From NCBI GenBank assembly GCA_003235605.1, contig QJVU01000520.1, positions 1 through 5,949 on the forward strand: DNA of 5,949 nucleotides. Reading direction: 5' to 3'. The notes beneath the pieces were generated by a model. The model saw only the letters and a list, made by a program, of their open reading frames with translations, was not told the origin of the DNA and did no database searches. Shown here piece after piece: positions 1 through 5,949 of the stretch (its first letter is position 1; every line of letters starts with the position of its first letter). Position numbers and translations under genes: made by a program. The DNA is from Planctomycetota bacterium (GTDB lineage: Bacteria; Planctomycetota; UBA1135; UBA2386).

Positions 1-402
1 CCGCAGTGCTCGGCGCTCGAAAACGTCCTGATCCCGACGTTGGTACAACGGGACCACTCCGCACGCAGCACGGCGGTCCAGCGAGCCCGCTACCTTCTGG
101 AAGCGGTTGGCTTGGGCGGCCGCGCGGACCATCGTCCATCCCAGCTCTCAGGGGGTGAGTGCCAGCGCGTGGCCGTGGTGCGCGCCCTGATAAACCGCCC
201 GCGGCTCCTCCTTGCGGACGAACCGACCGGGTCTCTGGACTCCAGCGCCTCCGACCAGCTGGGCGAGCTGCTGTGCAAGCTCAACGAGACCGAGTCCGTT
301 GCGTTGCTCGTCGTGACGCATTCACCGGAACTGGCCGCGCGTATGAGCCGAGGGTTCGAGCTGCGTGACGGCAAGCTGAGCGCACTCGAAGCGGGCCGAT
401 GA
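1..402 (+). CDS. ABC transporter ATP-binding protein, LolD/MacB type (5'-truncated by window)
   Basis: This is the C-terminal 133 residues of an ABC ATPase. The reading frame is open from base 1 and ends at TGA 400-402, so the true start lies upstream. In fragment numbering: an SALENVLIP stretch (4-12) typical of the segment after the Q-loop in LolD/MacB ATPases; the ABC signature LSGGE (49-53), continuing CQRVAVVRAL; Walker B LLLADEP (69-75) with catalytic Glu74; the D-loop GSLD (77-80); and the switch His107 in VVTHSPELA. Walker A and the Q-loop glutamine lie outside the window. The ADEPTGSLD form and the short C-terminus fit the lipoprotein/macrolide/peptide exporter branch (LolD, MacB, YbbA). 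It hydrolyses ATP on the cytoplasmic face and powers the permease encoded next, whose ATG overlaps this stop codon. Cys54 replaces the usual Gln after LSGGE, a minor change. The substrate cannot be told from this fragment. Confidence 0.95.
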   Translation, partial: PQCSALENVLIPTLVQRDHSARSTAVQRARYLLEAVGLGGRADHRPSQLSGGECQRVAVVRALINRPRLLLADEPTGSLDSSASDQLGELLCKLNETESVALLVVTHSPELAARMSRGFELRDGKLSALEAGR

Positions 403-3400
403 GTGGGCCTGGGTTCTCGACAGCGCGGCTGCTGCAGCGCAGCCTCCGACACTTCTGGCGCAACCACCTTGGCGTCGTCCTGGGCGCCGCCTGCGCCACG
501 GCAGTCTTGGTGGGGGCGATGGCGGTTGGCGACTCGGTTCGGCTCAGCCTCGCGAAGCAGGCGTGCAATCGCATCGGCCAGGTCGATGTGGCCCTGGTCC
601 AGGGCGATCGTTACTTCCGCGCCGACCTCTCCGATCGCCTTCAAGGAGACATCGGGGAGGTCCGGGTGGCTCCGCTGCTGCAGTTCAAGGGCATTGCAAG
701 GAACCGGGTTCGCAGGTCGCAAGCCGGCTTGGTGAGCGTCTACGGCGTTGACGAGCGGTTCTTCGGGCTCAGCCCGGGCAGGTCACGAGGCAGTCCCCCG
801 GCGGCCGGCCAGGCGTTCTTGAACGAACGTCTGGCAGCGCATCTCGGCGTAGGTCGCGGGGACTCCATCCTCCTGCGCATTGAAAAGCCCAGCCTGCTGC
901 CTCGCGACATGCTGATGGCGACGATCGATGACATCTCGTTCGCCCTGGACCTCGAGGTCGCAGACGTGTTGAGCGAGCGCGACTTCGGTCGTTTCAGCCT
1001 GCAGGCCAGTCAGGTGCCTCCGTTCAACATGTTCCTCCCCTTGTCCTGGCTGCAACAAGAGCTCCGACTTCCGGGGCGGGCGAACGTCCTGCTTGCAGCA
1101 GCCCCTGACCGTGACAGCCCCAACGAGGCTCTGCGACGAATCTGGACGCTGGCCGATGCCGGTCTGCATGTCGCCAGCCTCCAGGGAACCGACGTCTTCG
1201 AGCTCACCAGCGACAGGGTGTTTCTGGACGCGCCGGTAGTCGAGGCCATCAAGAGGCTGGAGCCAGGTTGCGTTGGCGTGCTCACCTACTTCGTGAACTC
1301 CCTCCGTCGCAAGCAGCGCAGCACACCCTATTCCATGGTCACCGCGTTGGGCGCCCTGTCGGGCCCGGTAACGGATCCCGAGCTGGCGAAGCTGCTGAAA
1401 GTCCTGCCCGCGGATATCGGACCTCATGGCATCGCGATCAACGAGTGGTTGGCCAGGGACCTGCGGATCAAGGTGCAGGACACCCTGACCATCGACTACT
1501 TTGCCATGGGGCCACAGCTACAGCTGCTCGAGCGCAGCCATGAGCTTGTGGTTCGAGGCGTGGTGCCCATCGCCGGTGCGGCGGCCGACTCGACCCTGAT
1601 GCCTGCATTTCCCGGGCTGGAGAACACCGAGAACTGCCGGGATTGGGAACCCGGGATACCCCTCGACCTGGACCGCATTCGGGACATCGACGAAGAGTAC
1701 TGGGACCAACACCGTGGCACGCCCAAGGCATTCCTTTCATTGAAGACCGGGCAGAGCCTGTTCCAAAACCGCTACGGCAGTCTGACGGCAGTGCGCTTGT
1801 CCAGAGCGAGTGCACGACGCCTTGCGGAACAGCTCCCGAGGAAGTTCGACCCCATGCAGCTCGGGTTGTTCTTTCAGGATGTCCGTGGACCAGCGCTGGC
1901 GGCGGGCACGTCAGCCACGGATTTCGGCGGTCTGTTCCTCGGGTTGAGCTTCTTCCTGATCGGCGCCGCGTTGATCCTGACGGCGCTGTTGTTCGGTTTC
2001 GGGGTCAACCAACGAGGCAACGAGATTGGACTGCTGATCGCGCTCGGCTTCCACCCAAAACGCGTGCGGAGCTTGTTCCTCGCTGAGGCGGCGATCCTTG
2101 CCACGATTGGGAGCTGCCTCGGCGGGTTGTTTGGCATCGGCTACACACAGACCGTCCTCCATGGCCTCGGCACCCTCTGGCGCGATGCGGTGGGGATGAC
2201 CACGCTGACCCTACACGTGCTGCCGGCCACGTTGGCGTTGGGCACCGGCATCGGGGTGGCGGTAGCGCTGTCGGCGATCTGGTTTGCCCTCCGCGGAGCG
2301 TCGAGCCACCCTCCGATCGATCTGCTCCAAAGCCGCAGTGGAATCCCAGCCAGACCTATTGCAGTTGATCCAGGGCGTGGGCGAATCAGCCTGGTCCTGG
2401 CGGTCATGGCTCCTGCTCTGGCCATCCTGCTGGTGGTCTTGGCGAGCGGCAGCAGCAGCGCACAACAGGCGGCGGGGGCGTTCTTCGGCGCCGGCGCCCT
2501 GCTCCTGATGGGGGCGATTGCCGGTTGCCACCGGCTGCTGACCAGGCTGGCGAGCACCGACCGCAGGGAGATCGCATCGGTGATGACGCTGGGCTTGAGC
2601 AACACCGGCCGTCGCCGCGGGCGCAGCCTGGCGACGATCGCGCTGTTGGCCAGCGGCACTTTCCTGGTGGTAGCAGTTCAGGCCAACCGGCTGGAACCAC
2701 CTCCTGACCCATCGCTACGCGCATCGGGAACTGGCGGCTTCATGCTCTTTGGTCGCTCGGCGCTGCCGGTGCTGCGCGATCTGGACTCGAGAATCGGTCG
2801 CGAAGCCTTCGGCCTCACCGCGGAAGAGCTGAAGGACACGGACATCGTGCCTCTTCTGGTGCGCGAGGGCGACGATGCCAGCTGCCTCAACCTCAGCCTG
2901 CCACAGAATCCCCGACTCGTCGGTGTCCGTCCTCAGACGCTTGCGGAGCGAGGCGCGTTCGAGTTCATCGACTACCTGCCGCCCCAGGCAGGCGACCGCG
3001 GGGCCAACCCATGGCGCCTGCTGGAGGCTGACTACGGCGAGGACGTCGTTCCCGCGATCGGTGACGCTGCCAGCGTGACCTGGACCCTGCACAAGAAGGT
3101 CGGCGACACGTTGGCCTATCGCGACGATATGGGACGGAGCTTCGCGGTTCGCATCGTGGGCACGATCCGGAACTCGATCCTCCAGGGCAATCTGGTGGTC
3201 GACGAGGAACGGCTGAAAGCGCGCTTTCCATCCGCCAGCGGCTATCGCACGTTCCTGATCGATACCCCCGAACGGCGGGCACATGCCGTGGCTTCCGATC
3301 TGACGCGCGCCCTACAGGACATCGGCTTCGAGGTAACCTCGACCAGGGATCGTCTCGCTGCCTTCAACGCGGTCCAGAACACCTACCTCGGAATCTTCCA

Positions 3401-3752
3401 GCTCCTTGGCGGGCTGGGTCTGCTGCTGGGCAGCGTGGGTGTCGGCATGGTGGTTCTCCGCAACACCCTGGAGCGGCGGAGCGAGCTGGCGCTGCTCGGC
3501 GCCGTTGGCTATCCAGCGGGTGCGATCCACCGGCTGGTATGGAGCGAGCACGGGGCCCTCCTGGGGCTCGGCCTTCTCAGCGGCGTAGTCGCCGCTCTGC
3601 TGGCGGTGTTGCCCGGCGGTGCCGGAACCCGGTCCTTGGGCCCGATGGTGCTGCTGGTGACCGCCGTCGCAGCCAGCGGCGCGCTGTGGGTGTGGCTCGC
3701 TACCCTCTTTGCGACCAGGGGGCCGCTGCTGGCCGCCCTGCGTGAAGAGTAG
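399..3752 (+). CDS. Large MacB/FtsX-family ABC transporter permease (1117 aa, duplicated, about 10 TM)
   Basis: This is the membrane subunit partnering the upstream ATPase. Its ATG lies in an ATGA overlap with the ATPase stop, which fixes the start and suggests translational coupling; no strong Shine-Dalgarno is seen. Hydrophobic segments lie at about residues 23-43, 511-535, 560-583, 607-632, 664-683, 689-711, 742-762, 997-1021, 1048-1073 and 1080-1105. The layout reads as two repeats, each with one helix, a periplasmic region and a three-helix FtsX domain (1-635 and about 721-1117), joined by two linker helices. This resembles YbbP-like ten-helix permeases. Both FtsX domains keep the R..E..LL.A.G pattern (NEIGLLIALGF 541-551; SELALLGAVGY 1028-1038). 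Periplasmic regions span about 44-510 and 763-995. At 1117 residues it is far longer than LolC/E (about 400), MacB (about 650) or YbbP (about 800), mainly because of the first region. Family knowledge suggests mechanical coupling of ATP hydrolysis to envelope lipid, lipoprotein or peptide handling. The substrate is unknown. Confidence 0.93.
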   Translation: MSGPGFSTARLLQRSLRHFWRNHLGVVLGAACATAVLVGAMAVGDSVRLSLAKQACNRIGQVDVALVQGDRYFRADLSDRLQGDIGEVRVAPLLQFKGIARNRVRRSQAGLVSVYGVDERFFGLSPGRSRGSPPAAGQAFLNERLAAHLGVGRGDSILLRIEKPSLLPRDMLMATIDDISFALDLEVADVLSERDFGRFSLQASQVPPFNMFLPLSWLQQELRLPGRANVLLAAAPDRDSPNEALRRIWTLADAGLHVASLQGTDVFELTSDRVFLDAPVVEAIKRLEPGCVGVLTYFVNSLRRKQRSTPYSMVTALGALSGPVTDPELAKLLKVLPADIGPHGIAINEWLARDLRIKVQDTLTIDYFAMGPQLQLLERSHELVVRGVVPIAGAAADSTLMPAFPGLENTENCRDWEPGIPLDLDRIRDIDEEYWDQHRGTPKAFLSLKTGQSLFQNRYGSLTAVRLSRASARRLAEQLPRKFDPMQLGLFFQDVRGPALAAGTSATDFGGLFLGLSFFLIGAALILTALLFGFGVNQRGNEIGLLIALGFHPKRVRSLFLAEAAILATIGSCLGGLFGIGYTQTVLHGLGTLWRDAVGMTTLTLHVLPATLALGTGIGVAVALSAIWFALRGASSHPPIDLLQSRSGIPARPIAVDPGRGRISLVLAVMAPALAILLVVLASGSSSAQQAAGAFFGAGALLLMGAIAGCHRLLTRLASTDRREIASVMTLGLSNTGRRRGRSLATIALLASGTFLVVAVQANRLEPPPDPSLRASGTGGFMLFGRSALPVLRDLDSRIGREAFGLTAEELKDTDIVPLLVREGDDASCLNLSLPQNPRLVGVRPQTLAERGAFEFIDYLPPQAGDRGANPWRLLEADYGEDVVPAIGDAASVTWTLHKKVGDTLAYRDDMGRSFAVRIVGTIRNSILQGNLVVDEERLKARFPSASGYRTFLIDTPERRAHAVASDLTRALQDIGFEVTSTRDRLAAFNAVQNTYLGIFQLLGGLGLLLGSVGVGMVVLRNTLERRSELALLGAVGYPAGAIHRLVWSEHGALLGLGLLSGVVAALLAVLPGGAGTRSLGPMVLLVTAVAASGALWVWLATLFATRGPLLAALREE

Positions 3753-3762
3753 TCTCGAGACT
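3751..3762. repeat. 12-bp perfect palindrome over the permease stop codon
   Basis: AGTCTCGAGACT equals its own reverse complement. Its first two bases are the last two of the permease TAG stop (3750-3752). With no loop and no T-run after it, it is not a standard intrinsic terminator. It could be a binding site for a dimeric regulator or chance. The sequence is certain; any function is speculative. Confidence 0.35.
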
Positions 3763-3941
3763 CGGGCTGGCTTCAGGTGCTCGATGCAGACCACGTACTC
3801 CCTCGACCCTTCAGCACCATGACCCGTCTCTCGCCGGCATGATCGGTCTGTAACAAAGCGGGAATCAACGCTTCCCCGGATACCACGCGGCTACAATCCG
3901 CCGCCCCAACCGTCCTGCTGCCCCACACGTCCCTCTCCACG
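3753..3941. other. 189-bp intergenic gap between the transporter and propeller genes
   Basis: This is the only real gap between genes in the window. I see no small ORF with a credible start and no RNA gene. It contains most of the palindrome at 3751-3762, a weak stem of 5 bp with an 8-base loop (AAGCG 3856-3860 with CGCTT 3869-3873), and a TACAAT hexamer at 3892-3897. No GC-rich hairpin followed by a T-run is present, so read-through from the transporter operon into the propeller genes cannot be excluded. Its length would also allow an independent promoter. Confidence 0.6.
3892..3897 (+). promoter_or_regulatory. Candidate -10 box (TACAAT) upstream of the first propeller gene
   Basis: TACAAT matches five of six bases of the sigma-70 -10 consensus in an otherwise GC-rich gap and would give a leader of about 40 bases before the ATG at 3942. 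No good -35 sits at the right distance: the best hexamer, CTTCCC at 3871, matches two of six with 15-base spacing. There is no extended -10 TG. It is a weak candidate resting on the hexamer alone. Confidence 0.2.
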
Positions 3942-5699
3942 ATGAAGACCCTACTCCTTGCCGGCCTGCTGCAGTCCCTCCCCGGTGTCGCCGCTACCCT
4001 GCCTCAAGGACCCGAAGACGCCGACCAGACGGAGCTCGAGTCACAGTTCTCCAGACTGATGACCGGCTGCAGGATGGTCGGGCAATACACCGAGACCGGA
4101 TCAGCCAGGGCTCCCAAGGAGGACAGCTACACGATCTCCAAGGTCACCAAGGTGGCGGGTGACAGGTGGCGGTTCGATGCAAAGATCGAGTACGGCAAGA
4201 AGTCCGTGACCGTGCCCCTGGTCGTGCGCGTCAAGTGGGCTGGCGATACTCCGGTGATCCAGGTCACGGACATGACTGTCCCCATGCTGGGCACCTACAG
4301 CGCGAGGGTTGTCATCCACGGTGAGCAGTACGCCGGCCTGTGGTCAGGCGCGGACCACGGTGGCCATCTGTTCGGCAAGATCGTCAGGGCCACGCCCAGG
4401 CAGGACGCGGCGGCAGAGTGGAACACCTGGCGCGGCGCGGATGGCGTGGCGGTGGCGCGAACCGGCAACCCGCCCACCGAGTGGAGCGAGGACAAGAACA
4501 TCCTCTGGAAGACCGGGATTCCCGGCGACGCGTCGTCGTCGCCGGTTGCCTGGAAGGACCGGATCTACCTCACCACAGCCATTGGGGCCGAGGCGGCAGA
4601 GGAAGGCGACAGACAGGGAGAACCGCCCCAAGGTGGACGTCAGGGAGGCTTCGGCGGCTTCTCCCGCGGCCGTCCCCTCCGAGCCCATGAATACGTCGTG
4701 GTCGCCGTTGACCGCCAAAACGGCAAGGTGATCTGGCAGAAGACGCTCAAGAAGGAAGTGCCCCACGAGCGGATGCACAACACGGCCAGCCAGGCTTCCG
4801 CCTCGCCCCTGACCGACGGCGAGCACGTCTTTGCGTTCTTCGGCTCCCGCGGCCTCTACTGCCTGGACCGTGACGGCAACGTGAAGTGGTCCAAGGACCT
4901 TGGCCGCATGCAGATCTCCGGCCAGTTCGGCGAGGGGGCTTCCCCGGCGCTCTGCGGCGACACCCTGGTGGTCAACTGGGACCACCAAGGTGACTCCTGG
5001 ATCGCCGCGTTCCGGAAGACCGACGGCAAGCAGCTCTGGCGCAAGCCACGCGATGAGGCCACCAGCTGGTCGACGCCGATCGTGGCCCGAGTGGATGGCC
5101 GCCACCAGGTGATCGTCTCGGCGACGCGGGCGTCGCGCGCGTACGATCTGGAGACCGGCGAGCTTGTCTGGACCTGTTCAGGAATGACACGCAACTGCAT
5201 CCCGACGCCGATCCACGTGAACGGCGTCGCCTACCTGATGAGCGGATTCATGGGCAGCAAGCTGCAAGCCATCCACCTCAGCGGGGCCAAGGGCGACATC
5301 ACCGGGAGTTCCCATGTACTGTGGGAGCACGGCCGTGGCTGCTCATACACACCCTCGGCACTGGTCTACGACGGCTACGTCTACTTCCTGTTCGAGAACA
5401 CCCGACGCTTGTCCTGTCTGGATGCGAAGACCGGAAAACCCTACTACTCGGGCAAGCGGCTCCCGCGGATCCGGACGGTCTACTCCTCGCCCGTTGGTGC
5501 TGCGGGACACGTCTACATCACGGGTCGACAGGGTCGGACGATCGTGATCAAGCTTGGCAGGGAGTTCGCCGTGGTCGCCGACAACAAGCTGGATGCCACC
5601 ATTGATGGATCTCCGGCCATCGTGGGCGACCGGATCTACATGCGCAGCCGCAAGCATCTCTACTGTATTGGTGAGAAGAACAAGAGAGGGGGCTTGTAG
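3942..5699 (+). CDS. Secreted PQQ-like beta-propeller protein with an extra N-terminal domain (585 aa)
   Basis: The ATG at 3942 is the only plausible start: upstream in frame there is no ATG, GTG or TTG back to the stop at 3840-3842, and it opens a signal peptide (MKTLLLAGLL core, likely cleavage after VAA at 16-18). No Shine-Dalgarno is visible. Residues about 27-153 form a separate, probably beta-rich domain (VKWAGDTPVIQVTD, LGTYSARVVIHGEQYAGLW, ending GGHLFGKI) that I cannot name. The propeller starts at W160 (WNTWRG, then WSEDKNILWK 181-190). Blade-type repeats follow: VVAVDRQNGKVIWQKTL, LYCLDRDGNVKWSKDL, AFRKTDGKQLWRK, YDLETGELVWTCSG, LSCLDAKTGKPYYSG, and a last blade ending LYCIGE near 575. 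A Gly/Arg/Gln-rich stretch (about 213-246) interrupts the first blade. The fold is that of BamB-like and quinoprotein propellers, but no dehydrogenase machinery is evident, so a binding or scaffold role outside the cytoplasm is likelier than PQQ enzymology. It is followed after 2 bases by a paralogue. Confidence 0.92.
   Translation: MKTLLLAGLLQSLPGVAATLPQGPEDADQTELESQFSRLMTGCRMVGQYTETGSARAPKEDSYTISKVTKVAGDRWRFDAKIEYGKKSVTVPLVVRVKWAGDTPVIQVTDMTVPMLGTYSARVVIHGEQYAGLWSGADHGGHLFGKIVRATPRQDAAAEWNTWRGADGVAVARTGNPPTEWSEDKNILWKTGIPGDASSSPVAWKDRIYLTTAIGAEAAEEGDRQGEPPQGGRQGGFGGFSRGRPLRAHEYVVVAVDRQNGKVIWQKTLKKEVPHERMHNTASQASASPLTDGEHVFAFFGSRGLYCLDRDGNVKWSKDLGRMQISGQFGEGASPALCGDTLVVNWDHQGDSWIAAFRKTDGKQLWRKPRDEATSWSTPIVARVDGRHQVIVSATRASRAYDLETGELVWTCSGMTRNCIPTPIHVNGVAYLMSGFMGSKLQAIHLSGAKGDITGSSHVLWEHGRGCSYTPSALVYDGYVYFLFENTRRLSCLDAKTGKPYYSGKRLPRIRTVYSSPVGAAGHVYITGRQGRTIVIKLGREFAVVADNKLDATIDGSPAIVGDRIYMRSRKHLYCIGEKNKRGGL
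4482..4512 (+). repeat. Direct repeat copy 1, encoding WSEDKNILWK
   Basis: This 31-base stretch matches 5882-5912 at 30 of 31 positions; the only difference is a synonymous GAG/GAA change. It encodes the conserved propeller opening in both tandem genes. The near-identity reflects shared ancestry, strong protein constraint and codon preference, and possibly gene conversion. It is not a mobile or regulatory repeat. Confidence 0.7.
5684..5692 (+). promoter_or_regulatory. Purine-rich ribosome binding site for the second propeller gene
   Basis: GAGAGGGGG lies inside the last codons of the first propeller gene and ends 9 bases before the ATG at 5702. It resembles a Shine-Dalgarno and supports that ATG. 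The first propeller gene lacks such a site, so the downstream gene may be translated at its own rate within a shared transcript. Confidence 0.45.
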
Positions 5700-5701
5700 C
5701 C

Positions 5702-5949
5702 ATGCCGGATCTGCTTCGGTTCCTTCTGGTGTGGTCTCTCGTCAGCGGCGCTGTCCTGGCCACACCGCAGCAGCCCTTGAAGAAGGCTGCCGCCGACAAG
5801 GTCCGGGACGATGGTCACTGGAACAACTGGCGTGGTCCCCTGGGGAATGGGCTGGCGCCTGACGCCGATCCGCCGATCCAATGGAGCGAAGACAAGAACA
5901 TCCTCTGGAAGATCGATCTCCCCGGGACGGGTTGCTCTTCGCCCATCGT
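5702..5949 (+). CDS. Second secreted PQQ-like beta-propeller protein (3'-truncated by window)
   Basis: The frame opens at ATG 5702, two bases after the previous stop, and stays open to the window end (82 complete codons). The N-terminus is a signal peptide: Arg6, a hydrophobic core FLLVWSLVSGAVL, and likely cleavage after VLA (18-20). A linker of about 19 residues leads straight into the propeller opening WNNWRG (40-45) and WSEDKNILWK (61-70). From W40 to I82 it aligns without gaps to W160-V202 of the upstream protein with 24 of 43 identities, so the two are tandem paralogues. It lacks the extra N-terminal domain of its neighbour: the same motif sits exactly 120 residues earlier. The 2-base spacing and a purine-rich site at 5684-5692 indicate co-transcription. 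The rest of the propeller, and any C-terminal domain, lie beyond the window. Confidence 0.88.
   Translation, partial: MPDLLRFLLVWSLVSGAVLATPQQPLKKAAADKVRDDGHWNNWRGPLGNGLAPDADPPIQWSEDKNILWKIDLPGTGCSSPI
5882..5912 (+). repeat. Direct repeat copy 2, encoding WSEDKNILWK
   Basis: This is the partner of the stretch at 4482-4512, exactly 1400 bases downstream, with 30 of 31 bases identical. It marks the equivalent position in the tandem propeller paralogue. Confidence 0.7.

Noticed and set aside
40..42. TTG as the start of the ATPase gene
   Set aside because: The frame is open back to base 1 and the residues before it (SALENVLIP) match the ABC ATPase family, so the gene begins upstream of the window.
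90..722. 210-codon open frame on the minus strand across the ATPase-permease junction
   Set aside because: It runs opposite two real genes with clear motifs, and its product is Arg/Ser/Pro-rich with no family resemblance.
783..1427. 214-codon open frame on the minus strand
   Set aside because: It is antisense to the permease periplasmic region, with no domain or signal; long minus-strand frames are common opposite GC-rich genes.
2141..2659. 172-codon open frame on the minus strand
   Set aside because: It is antisense to permease helices; the translation has no coherent domain.
3856..3873. Small hairpin (AAGCG/CGCTT) as a terminator
   Set aside because: The stem is only 5 bp with an 8-base loop and no T-run follows, so it is too weak to call.
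4344..5105. 253-codon open frame on the minus strand
   Set aside because: It lies entirely antisense to the well-supported propeller gene; its translation shows no recognisable motif and has the composition expected of a GC-rich shadow frame.
3942..5699. PQQ-dependent alcohol dehydrogenase
   Set aside because: Only the propeller repeat style is shared. I see no vicinal-cysteine pair, no cytochrome CXXCH motif and no clear PQQ- or metal-binding set, and the opening motif is that of non-enzymatic secreted propellers.

Overview
The window is GC-rich (above 60% by eye) bacterial DNA with all recognisable genes on the + strand and very little intergenic space. The gene content points to Planctomycetota or a close relative such as Verrucomicrobia or Acidobacteria. 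Two clues support this: a very long MacB/FtsX-type permease, and tandem secreted PQQ-like beta-propeller proteins with the WN.WRG...PP..WSEDKNILWK opening that I associate with those phyla. This is an inference from protein style; no rRNA or marker gene is present.

Layout: (1) 1-402 is the 3' end of an ABC-transporter ATPase of the LolD/MacB type. (2) 399-3752 is its 1117-residue permease, joined to it by a 4-base ATGA overlap, so the two form one transporter operon. The permease is an internally duplicated ten-helix FtsX/MacB-type protein with two periplasmic regions, the first unusually large. (3) 3753-3941 is a 189-base gap containing a 12-bp perfect palindrome over the permease stop codon and a weak TACAAT -10 candidate. 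No convincing terminator is visible. (4) 3942-5699 is a secreted 585-residue protein: signal peptide, an N-terminal domain of roughly 120-140 residues I cannot name with confidence, and a PQQ-like beta-propeller. (5) 5702 to the window end is the start of a second secreted propeller protein, only 2 bases after the previous stop. It has the same propeller opening but lacks the extra N-terminal domain.

How they fit together: the ATPase and permease would use cytoplasmic ATP to drive movements in the cell envelope, moving a lipid, lipoprotein or peptide substrate that cannot be identified from sequence. The two propeller proteins are exported and probably act outside the cytoplasm, as scaffolds or binding proteins rather than enzymes. 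Whether they work with the transporter is unknown; co-orientation and a gap without a clear terminator only allow it.

The most interesting point is the first propeller protein. Aligned without gaps to its tandem neighbour, it carries exactly 120 extra residues before the propeller, which looks like a domain gain or loss after duplication. I found no CRISPR array, RNA gene, insertion sequence or clear novel defence or biosynthetic system.
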